Below, piece after piece: positions 1 to 5,433 of a stretch of 5,433 nucleotides of DNA. How positions within the stretch are numbered: position 1 is the stretch's first letter; each line of letters begins with the position of its first letter. The notes beneath the pieces are model-generated. The model did no database searches. It saw nothing but the letters and a program-made list of their open reading frames with translations, and was not told the origin of the DNA. The stretch lies in assembly GCA_021806125.1 (NCBI GenBank), contig JAJZYC010000101.1, forward strand, positions 1 through 5,433. Reading direction: 5' to 3'. The translations under genes were made by a program, and so were the position numbers. The stretch is from a bacterium (lineage in GTDB: Bacteria; SZUA-79; Acidulodesulfobacterales; Acidulodesulfobacteraceae).

Positions 1-1254
1 TTCCAATCCGGTTTCGGAAAAACCTTCTTCAAAATCTTTCATATTCAGCTCAATCTTAAATACGGGTTTTATTCCGAGAAACAAAAGCTCTTTTTCTATT
101 TCCTTTTCTAAAACAGAGGCGGCGTTTAAGCGTTTGGCATGCAATTCTTCGGCAATCGACATAAATTTTTCTTTCAAATTTTTATATTCGGCGTCTATTT
201 CGGAAATTCTGCGTTCCAGTTCCGTTATGCCGCCCAATTCTTTTTTAGCTTCGCCGTAAATCTTCAGGAGTTCTTCGAGGTTAGAAACGCCGTATTTATT
301 TTCTGTGCTTATAATGCCGTCTATTTTAAGCCTTATTTCGCTTAATCTGTCCTCGTCGAATTCGAAAGAAGAATGTTTTTCTAAAGACAAAAGAATGTCG
401 TCGAGCAATATTTTAACGGTTTCCGCATTTTTAAACTCTTCTTTTTGTTTAAAATTGGAATCCAGTTCCGATAATTTGGAAAGATTGGATATCAAGGGGT
501 TCAAGTGTTTCAGAATTCCGTATTCTTCGTTGTCTATCGAATCTATGGAAGATAAAATAAATTCTTTTATTCCGTTTATGTTTTCGAGTCTTTTAAGCTC
601 TTCTTTTAAAATATCTTCGTCGTTTTCAGATTTTATGCCGAGTTTTTCTACGTCGTCTATAATATACGAATTGATTGTTTTTATCCGCGATATTCCGTCG
701 AGCTTTTTTGCGGCTTCCGCTTTCTCGGCTTCAATTTTTTTAATATCTCCGTAAAGTTTTTTTGCCGCGGAAGACAAATCCTGGTTTCCCGCAAAATTGT
801 CTAAAAAAGCAAGCTGGCTTTCAGGCTCGATAAGGAAACGCCTGTCGTTCTGCCCGAATATCCTGACTAAATTTTCGCCTATGCGCTCCGGTATATTTTT
901 ATTTACCTGTTCGTTGTTTATGAAATATTTGCTTTTTCCCGTTTCGGAAATAGTTCTTTTTAAAATTATATCTTCGTCCGGTATATCCTTAATGCCGCTT
1001 TCTTCAAAAATATCGGCGAAATCAGCTCCGGTTTCCCCGCCGGCCGTATCGAACACCGCGCTTACAAAGCCTTCTTTTTCGCCGGTTCTTATAATATCCG
1101 TTCCTTTAGTCCTGCCGAACAGAAAATTTATGGATTCTATAATTATGCTTTTGCCTGCCCCCGTTTCCCCGCTTAAAACATTCAGTCCTTCGCAAAAATT
1201 TATTTCAAGATAGTCTATAGTAGCAAAATTTTTTATATATATCGTTCTTAACAA
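1..1254 (-). CDS. recN: DNA repair ATPase RecN (partial, C-terminus beyond left edge)
   Basis: RecN is an SMC-like cytosolic ATPase that acts in recombinational repair of double-strand breaks. The frame is open from 1254 to the window edge (418 codons; the family is usually about 550-570), so the C-terminal ATPase lobe with signature and Walker B motifs is cut off. Visible in order: an N-terminal strand reading IKNFATIDYLEINF (residues 7-20), Walker A GETGAGKS (29-36), the following IRTG turn (55-58), the ISETGKSKYFIN segment (102-113), the GQ motif region ending in FGQND (133-137), and a long charged, Leu/Lys/Glu-rich stretch (about 155-395) typical of the coiled-coil arms. The start is taken as TTG: the first in-frame ATG is not until residue 365, far past Walker A, and a family-typical N-terminus begins here. 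No strong Shine-Dalgarno is visible, and the gene starts 8 bp after the nadK stop, so translational coupling is likely. An odd point is Asn at 136, where His is usual (GQH). Confidence 0.95.
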   Translation of the reverse strand, partial: MLRTIYIKNFATIDYLEINFCEGLNVLSGETGAGKSIIIESINFLFGRTKGTDIIRTGEKEGFVSAVFDTAGGETGADFADIFEESGIKDIPDEDIILKRTISETGKSKYFINNEQVNKNIPERIGENLVRIFGQNDRRFLIEPESQLAFLDNFAGNQDLSSAAKKLYGDIKKIEAEKAEAAKKLDGISRIKTINSYIIDDVEKLGIKSENDEDILKEELKRLENINGIKEFILSSIDSIDNEEYGILKHLNPLISNLSKLSELDSNFKQKEEFKNAETVKILLDDILLSLEKHSSFEFDEDRLSEIRLKIDGIISTENKYGVSNLEELLKIYGEAKKELGGITELERRISEIDAEYKNLKEKFMSIAEELHAKRLNAASVLEKEIEKELLFLGIKPVFKIELNMKDFEEGFSETGLE

Positions 1255-1262
1255 TTTTACTT

Positions 1263-2111
1263 TTACCAGTTTAATTTCGTTCTTAATATATTCCAGTAAT
1301 CGTAATCCAAAGACGTAGAAAGATAAACTTTCGAAGAGTGTTTTTTGATTATTATTTCGTCGCCGTCGTAAAGCTTTAAGCCGTCTCTCCCGTCTGCGGA
1401 AATAAAAATATCCCTTTCCTGGGGCAGAATTTTTATTTTAAGTTCGCAGGGTTTTATAATAAGCGGTCTGTTTGAAAGGGTATGCGGGCATATAGGGGTT
1501 AAAATAAAAGCATCAATATCGGGCTGTACTATGGGTCCTCCGGCTGATAAAGAATACGCCGTAGAACCGGTCGGAGTAGCTATTATAAGTCCGTCCGCCC
1601 TGAAGTCGTTCAGCCATACGTCGTTGACGGAAACCGTCAGGTTAATTACCCTTGCGTGGATGCTTTTTTCTCTTGCTATGGTCGCTTCGTTTAACGAAAC
1701 TAATTTTTCGATAGATTTGCTTTTTCTGAATACTTCGATATTTAACGCCATTCTCGGAATAAATTCTAAAGAACCGTCGAAAAATCTTTCTACGGCCTCT
1801 TTTTTTTTCCTTTCCGGAACTTCTACGAGAAATCCTAAAGTGCCGAAATCTATTCCTATAATCGGAACTTCGAGCGGAAAAATTTTTCCGAGAGTAATTA
1901 AAAGGGTTCCGTCTCCCCCGCAAACTACGACAAGTCCGACTCCTTTAGTATCGGAATGCGCAATGCCCATACTGGGCCTGACTATTCCTTCTATGCCGTT
2001 CCGTTTAAACAGCCGGCATACGTAGTTTGCGGATTTCAACGCTTCTTCGGCGCCTTTTTTATAAGAAACCAGAACCCTTTTAATATTTTTATTGAAATCC
2101 GATGAAAGCAT
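1263..2111 (-). CDS. nadK: NAD kinase
   Basis: NAD kinase phosphorylates NAD to NADP in the cytosol, normally with ATP, and is the only de novo source of NADP. The 282-residue product is complete and of normal family length. Diagnostic motifs are all present: GGDGT (65-69), which belongs to the phosphate-binding and catalytic site; the NE motif (141-142, in LNEATIAR); ADGLIIATPTGSTAYSLSAG (172-191), the nicotinamide/ribose-binding signature; TPICPHTLSNRP (205-216); and a C-terminus DYDYWNILRTKLNW (269-282) typical of bacterial enzymes. The N-terminal RVLVSYKKG (12-20) is the first strand of the Rossmann-like domain. The ATG is the only reasonable start: an in-frame TAA lies four codons upstream, and an AAGG sits 7 nt before it. 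The gene follows acn by 15 bp and precedes recN by 8 bp, consistent with one operon; nadK next to recN is a common bacterial arrangement. Confidence 0.97.
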   Translation of the reverse strand: MLSSDFNKNIKRVLVSYKKGAEEALKSANYVCRLFKRNGIEGIVRPSMGIAHSDTKGVGLVVVCGGDGTLLITLGKIFPLEVPIIGIDFGTLGFLVEVPERKKKEAVERFFDGSLEFIPRMALNIEVFRKSKSIEKLVSLNEATIAREKSIHARVINLTVSVNDVWLNDFRADGLIIATPTGSTAYSLSAGGPIVQPDIDAFILTPICPHTLSNRPLIIKPCELKIKILPQERDIFISADGRDGLKLYDGDEIIIKKHSSKVYLSTSLDYDYWNILRTKLNW

Positions 2112-2118
2112 TAAATCG

Positions 2119-2122
2119 CCTT
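2119..2122 (-). promoter_or_regulatory. Ribosome binding site of nadK
   Basis: Read on the minus strand, TTAAGGCGATTTAATG places AAGG 7 nt before the nadK ATG, inside the 15-bp gap after the aconitase stop. It is a short Shine-Dalgarno match, but well spaced. An in-frame stop just upstream excludes a longer protein. Confidence 0.6.
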
Positions 2123-2126
2123 AACG

Positions 2127-4055
2127 CTAATGAAGGGCTTTTGTTTCATTTAATAATCCGCCCTCTTTTATTATTTTAACCTGCCTGTCGGTTAAATTAT
2201 ATTTGAACTTATATTCCGCGTTCCCTTTAGTTTTGTTTATAAAAATTATCGGCTTGCGTTCGTCTAATTCCTTTAAAATATTCGGGGCGTTAAGCTCGTC
2301 TCCCTGCTCTATTTTATCATAATCGGCAGGGTTTTCAAAAGTCAGCGGCAATATTCCGAAATTGATAAGATTCGCAAAATGGATTCTCGCGAAGGATTTA
2401 GCTATTACAGCTTTGACTCCGAGATACATAGGCGCGAGCGCGGCATGTTCCCTGCTCGAACCTTGTCCGTAATTTTCCCCGCCTATTACGAAACCGCCCT
2501 TTTCCTTTAAAGCTCTTTCGGAGAAAGAAGGGTCGACAGATTCAAAAACATATTTGGATATTGCCGGTATATTGGAGCGAAGCGGAAGAATTTTAGAACC
2601 CGCCGGCATTATGTGGTCGGTAGTTATATTGTCGCCTACTTTAAGGAGAACCTTCCCGGCCATCGATTGGGAAAGTTTTTGCTGTACCGGAAGCGGCTTA
2701 ATATTAGGTCCTCTGTAAACTTCCACCTCTTCGGGTTTAGTCGAAGGCGAAAGTATCATGGAATCGTCTATATCGAATTTTTCCGGCATTTTAATTTCCG
2801 GAGCCTTTCCGAGAGTTCTCGGATCGGTTATGTATCCGGTAAGAGCAGAAGCCGCGGCGGTCTGAACCGAAATAAGATAAATTTTTGCGTCTTTTGTTCC
2901 GCTCCTTCCTTCAAAATTGCGGTTGAACGTCCTCAAGGAAACTGCGCCCGACCGCGGAGCCTGACCCATTCCTATGCACGGCCCGCAGGTAGATTCGAGA
3001 ATTCTTGCGCCGGCGGCTATTAAATCCGCAAGCGCGCCGTTTTTTGCCAGCATTTCGAAGACCTGCTTCGAGCCGGGCGATATTACGAGACTGACGTCCG
3101 GATGCACTTTTTTGCCTTTTAATATATTTGCGACGGTCATTAAATCAACGTAAGAAGAGTTTGTACAGCTTCCTATCGCGACCTGGTCCACTTTTATATC
3201 CTTTAATTCGCTTATCTTTGCAACCTGGTCTGGCATATGGGGTTTGGCGGCAAGAGGCTCCAGCGAACTTAAATCTATTTCCACGACTTCGTCGTAAACG
3301 GCGTCGGCGTCTGCCGAAAGCGGCGTATAATCAGCCATTCTCCCTTCCGCCTTTAAAAACTCCATAGTTCTTTCGTCGCTCGGAAAAACCGAAGTAGTCG
3401 CTCCCAGCTCCGCGCCCATATTGGTAATAACGGCTCTTTCGGGAACGGTCAGCGTTTTTACGCCTTCTCCGCCGTATTCGAAAATCTTCCCTACGCCGCC
3501 CTTAACCGTAAGCCTTCTTAAAAGTTCGAGAATAACGTCTTTTGCGGAAACCCAATCAGGGAGTTTTCCAGAAAGTTTAACTAAAACGACTTTCGGAGCC
3601 GTCATATAAAACGCTCCGCCGCCCATTGCCACGGCCACGTCTAATCCGCCTGCGCCTATAGCAATCATTCCCACGCCGCCCGCCGTAGGCGTATGGCTGT
3701 CGGAACCTAAAAGCGTCTTTCCAGGAACGCCGAATCTTTCCAGATTAACCTGATGGCATATGCCGTTTCCGGCTTTAGAATAAAATATGCCGTATTTGGC
3801 GGCTACGGTCTGCAAAAACCTGTGGTCGTCGGCATTTTCGAAACCGGTCTGAAGGGTGTTGTGGTCGATAAAACTGACCGATAAATCCGTTTTAACCTTA
3901 GGCACACCGATAGCTTCAAACTGCAGATAAGCCATAGTTCCGGTCGCGTCCTGCGTAAGAGTCCTGTCGATTCTTACGGCTATTTCTTCCCCAGGCTTTA
4001 AATTGCCGCTTACAAGATGCGCGCTTAAAATTTTGTTCGTTAAACTTTGTCCCAT
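2127..4055 (-). CDS. acn: Aconitate hydratase, compact Aquifex-type
   Basis: This enzyme isomerises citrate to isocitrate through cis-aconitate in the TCA cycle, using a [4Fe-4S] cluster. The 642-residue product is complete. The large aconitase domain (about 1-415) carries GSDSHTPTAGG (117-127) and the three cluster ligands: Cys297 in IGSCTNSS, and Cys357 and Cys360 in STCGPC. The C-terminal swivel domain (about 465-610) carries DNITTDHI (475-482), GGENYGQGSSREHAAL (525-540), with the catalytic Ser-Arg region, and KSFARIHFANLINFGILPL (553-571). Domain order is catalytic then swivel, as in AcnA and unlike AcnB. The protein is much shorter than E. coli AcnA or AcnB (each over 860), and matches the compact putative aconitase group named after Aquifex. 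Homoaconitase or 3-isopropylmalate dehydratase are related alternatives, but the single-chain fusion and the full set of motifs favour aconitase. The ATG is preceded by a strong GGGAGG. nadK follows after 15 bp. Confidence 0.94.
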   Translation of the reverse strand: MGQSLTNKILSAHLVSGNLKPGEEIAVRIDRTLTQDATGTMAYLQFEAIGVPKVKTDLSVSFIDHNTLQTGFENADDHRFLQTVAAKYGIFYSKAGNGICHQVNLERFGVPGKTLLGSDSHTPTAGGVGMIAIGAGGLDVAVAMGGGAFYMTAPKVVLVKLSGKLPDWVSAKDVILELLRRLTVKGGVGKIFEYGGEGVKTLTVPERAVITNMGAELGATTSVFPSDERTMEFLKAEGRMADYTPLSADADAVYDEVVEIDLSSLEPLAAKPHMPDQVAKISELKDIKVDQVAIGSCTNSSYVDLMTVANILKGKKVHPDVSLVISPGSKQVFEMLAKNGALADLIAAGARILESTCGPCIGMGQAPRSGAVSLRTFNRNFEGRSGTKDAKIYLISVQTAAASALTGYITDPRTLGKAPEIKMPEKFDIDDSMILSPSTKPEEVEVYRGPNIKPLPVQQKLSQSMAGKVLLKVGDNITTDHIMPAGSKILPLRSNIPAISKYVFESVDPSFSERALKEKGGFVIGGENYGQGSSREHAALAPMYLGVKAVIAKSFARIHFANLINFGILPLTFENPADYDKIEQGDELNAPNILKELDERKPIIFINKTKGNAEYKFKYNLTDRQVKIIKEGGLLNETKALH

Positions 4056-4064
4056 AAATTAAAT

Positions 4065-4069
4065 CCTCC
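4065..4069 (-). promoter_or_regulatory. Ribosome binding site of acn
   Basis: Read on the minus strand the sequence is GGGAGGATTTAATTTATG. GGAGG is a near-perfect Shine-Dalgarno match, 9 nt before the ATG. It is the strongest ribosome binding site in the window and fixes the aconitase start at 4055. Confidence 0.85.
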
Positions 4070-4079
4070 CGATTTAATT

Positions 4080-4097
4080 ATTAATATTAATATTAAT
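4080..4097. repeat. 18-bp perfect palindrome with TTAATA hexamer repeats, over the acn promoter -10
   Basis: ATTAATATTAATATTAAT reads the same on both strands. It is also a tandem of the hexamer TTAATA (4081-4086 and 4087-4092, then TTAAT followed by G). It covers the proposed -10 box and part of the spacer, where a repressor would act. It may be an operator, or only low-complexity AT-rich promoter DNA. The base composition makes chance symmetry easier, and no known regulator motif was recognised. Confidence 0.5.
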
Positions 4098-4112
4098 GTA
4101 AAAAGTTATCAA
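4084..4112 (-). promoter_or_regulatory. Candidate sigma70-type promoter for acn-nadK-recN
   Basis: On the minus strand, TTGATA (4112-4107) stands 17 bp before TAATAT (4089-4084), matching the -35 and -10 consensus at 5 of 6 and 4 of 6 positions with ideal spacing. A start some 7 nt downstream would give a leader of about 20-25 nt containing the GGGAGG of acn. In such AT-rich DNA chance matches are frequent. TTGTCG-17 bp-TTTAAT further upstream is a weaker alternative. That a promoter exists in this gap is likely; its exact place is inferred. Confidence 0.45.
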
Positions 4113-4222
4113 TAATTATTTTATACAATGAAAATTAAACAGGCGTTTTATTTTTTCGACAATCTTACGGCAATAGACGGATTATGCAAAAAAGGATGTT
4201 TCTTGCGGGCTATTCCGTTTTA

Positions 4223-4260
4223 TTTAAAAAATATGCAGTTATTTTAATATATTTTTTAAA
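4223..4260. repeat. 12-bp perfect inverted repeat downstream of the sugar transferase
   Basis: TTTAAAAAATAT (4223-4234) and ATATTTTTTAAA (4249-4260) are exact reverse complements around a 14-nt loop, 22 bp past the sugar transferase stop. In the transcript they would form an all-A/U hairpin whose second arm holds six U. The position suits an end-of-gene signal, but the stem has no G or C and no further U-run follows. A classical rho-independent terminator is therefore not supported; a weak terminator or 3'-end stabiliser is possible. Confidence 0.4.
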
Positions 4261-4281
4261 AAAAGTAAACGGTTTTTTAAT

Positions 4282-5433
4282 TTACAGCGCCCCCCTTGCG
4301 AATAAAACTGCGGGAACGGTTTTCAAAAGGATTATCAGGTCTAATTTTAATGACCAGTCGTCTATATATTTCAAATCCAGCTCGACTCTGTCGTCAAAAC
4401 TCAGCATGCTTCTTCCGCTTATCTGCCAGAGACAGGTAATACCGGGTTTCATAGAAATCCTGCGCCGCTGTTTTATTGAATATTTCTTTACTTCGTCCGG
4501 CATAGGCGGACGAGGGCCGACAAGGCTCATATCTCCCCTTAAAACGTTATAAAACTGCGGAATTTCATCGAGGCTAGTCTTTCTCAGGATTTTTCCTATT
4601 TTAGTAATCCTCGGGTCTTTTTTAAGTTTTATCTCGATGCCGTCCCTGCTGAAATCCTTTATCAATTCTTCCCTTAATTCGTCGCTTCCGGAATACATAG
4701 TCCTGAACTTGTAAAAAGTAAAAAGCCTTCCGTTTTTGCCTATTCTTTTGCTCTTGTATAAAACGCTCCCCTTGGAATCAAGTTTAATCAGGAGCCCTAT
4801 GATTAAAGCCGGCAACAAAAATATTATAATCGCAAAAACAGAACCGGCTATATCTATCAGCCTTTTTGCAAAAAGCCTTATATCGTCTTCCGGAGACGTA
4901 TAAAACGAGATAACCGGAAAATCTCCGACTTTTTCGAATGAAACTTTAGAATATTTAAACGGTATAAAATTTGTAGGTATTTTAACGGTTATACCCTTTT
5001 CCTCCAGCAGTAAAGTAGCTTCTTTTATATCGGCTATTTCGCCGCCTTTAATATCGAATATAACTTCGTCCACAGGATTATCCAGTACAAAATCTATCAG
5101 ACCGTTCTGGTCATTTTTATTTATTTCTTTAACTAATTTTATACCGAGATATTCGCTTGAAACAAGTATGTCTTTTATGCCTCCCGCACCTCTTTTACCG
5201 GATAAATCGGAAATATCCTCTATCCCGTAATCGTCCCCTTTTACCAAAACGATATTCCTTGCGGAATATCCCCGCCTTTTTAGTTTCACGGCAAGTTTTC
5301 TTCCGGTATAATCCGCAATAATCAGCGACAAAAAAGAATAAACGGAAAAATATCCTATAAAAAGCCTTGAAACATAAGTAACTTTAAACATAAAAAGAAC
5401 GGCGTAAATCAAGAATACGGATATAACCGTTAT
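4282..5433 (-). CDS. Exopolysaccharide-type polyprenyl-phosphate sugar-1-phosphate transferase (partial, N-terminus beyond right edge)
   Basis: Membrane enzymes of this family move a sugar-1-phosphate from a UDP-sugar to undecaprenyl phosphate, the first step of capsule, exopolysaccharide or O-antigen unit assembly. The frame is open to the edge (383 codons; relatives are usually about 450-480), so the gene start and the first membrane helices are missing. A TTG at 5412 is in frame but lies inside a membrane segment and is unlikely to be the start. Visible in order, counted from the edge: hydrophobic helices (about 1-17 and 22-39), a central nucleotide-binding-like domain (about 60-157), the KRLIDI entry (190-195), a proline-kinked membrane helix (about 199-217), FYKFRTM (240-246), the catalytic Asp-Glu pair in LDEIPQ (coded at 4564-4569), DMSLVGPRP (301-309), WQISGRS (336-342), and a C-terminal TVPAVLFARGAL typical of the family. 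The sugar donor cannot be told from sequence. It ends 226 bp before the aconitase start and is probably the last gene of its own unit. Confidence 0.93.
   Translation of the reverse strand: MTVISVFLIYAVLFMFKVTYVSRLFIGYFSVYSFLSLIIADYTGRKLAVKLKRRGYSARNIVLVKGDDYGIEDISDLSGKRGAGGIKDILVSSEYLGIKLVKEINKNDQNGLIDFVLDNPVDEVIFDIKGGEIADIKEATLLLEEKGITVKIPTNFIPFKYSKVSFEKVGDFPVISFYTSPEDDIRLFAKRLIDIAGSVFAIIIFLLPALIIGLLIKLDSKGSVLYKSKRIGKNGRLFTFYKFRTMYSGSDELREELIKDFSRDGIEIKLKKDPRITKIGKILRKTSLDEIPQFYNVLRGDMSLVGPRPPMPDEVKKYSIKQRRRISMKPGITCLWQISGRSMLSFDDRVELDLKYIDDWSLKLDLIILLKTVPAVLFARGAL

Noticed and set aside
305..1213. Two plus-strand frames (305-754 and 797-1213) antisense to recN
   Set aside because: They are Ser/Phe-rich shadows of the Lys/Glu-rich RecN coiled coil and head. 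The minus-strand frame is open throughout and carries the family motifs.
1642..1923. 93-codon minus-strand frame inside nadK in another phase
   Set aside because: It is Arg/Lys-rich low-complexity translation of the nadK sequence in a shifted frame, with no motif or start signal.
1531..2025. 164-codon plus-strand frame antisense to nadK
   Set aside because: It mirrors the nadK coding frame, whose conserved motifs fully explain this stretch. The predicted protein has no recognisable motif.
2613..3609. Plus-strand frames antisense to the aconitase (2613-3023, 3128-3367, 3421-3609)
   Set aside because: All lie opposite highly conserved aconitase sequence and have no independent support.
4186..4206. 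Short hairpin GCAAGAAA-CATCC-TTTTTTGC on the minus strand in the gap, considered as a terminator
   Set aside because: The stem is eight pairs with one G-U wobble and is mostly A-U. It lacks a GC-rich stem and a following U-tract, so it does not qualify as a rho-independent terminator.
4128..4247. A 39-codon ATG-started reading frame on the plus strand, filling much of the 226-bp intergenic gap
   Set aside because: It has no Shine-Dalgarno sequence, and its composition follows the AT-rich gap. Its product (includes CKKGCFLRAIPFY) resembles nothing I recognise. A frame this short occurs easily by chance; only conservation in relatives would revive it.
4184..4552. 122-codon plus-strand frame crossing from the gap into the sugar transferase 3' end
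   Set aside because: Two thirds of it is antisense to the conserved catalytic end of the sugar transferase; there is no ribosome binding site and no family resemblance.

Overview
The window is a moderately AT-rich stretch of what looks like an ordinary bacterial chromosome. All four genes lie on the minus strand, so the window reads right to left. There is no sign of a phage, insertion sequence, CRISPR array, toxin-antitoxin pair, tRNA or rRNA. The gene set (a polyprenyl-phosphate sugar-1-phosphate transferase for surface glycans, a compact aconitase of the Aquifex type, and a nadK-recN pair) fits a Gram-negative, deltaproteobacteria-like or related lineage. That placement is inferred from gene content and base composition, not from a marker gene.

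Layout, in transcription order. From 5433 to 4282 is the C-terminal three quarters or more of a membrane sugar transferase, whose start lies beyond the right edge. From 4281 to 4056 is the only real intergenic gap (226 bp). It is very AT-rich and holds a 12-bp inverted repeat, a candidate sigma70-type promoter overlapping an 18-bp palindrome, and a strong Shine-Dalgarno sequence. From 4055 to 2127 is a complete 642-residue aconitate hydratase. It is followed after 15 bp by a complete 282-residue NAD kinase (2111 to 1263), and after 8 bp by the DNA-repair ATPase gene recN. recN starts at a TTG codon (1254) and runs off the left edge after 418 codons.

The tight spacing of acn, nadK and recN suggests one transcription unit started from the promoter in the 226-bp gap. 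Aconitase makes isocitrate in the TCA cycle, and NAD kinase makes NADP, the cofactor of many isocitrate dehydrogenases and of biosynthesis. The nadK-recN neighbourhood is common in bacteria. The sugar transferase is probably the last gene of a separate polysaccharide unit.

I found no convincing undescribed system. The items most worth checking are the palindrome on the aconitase promoter, the joining of aconitase to nadK-recN, the TTG start of recN, and the asparagine in its GQ(H) motif.
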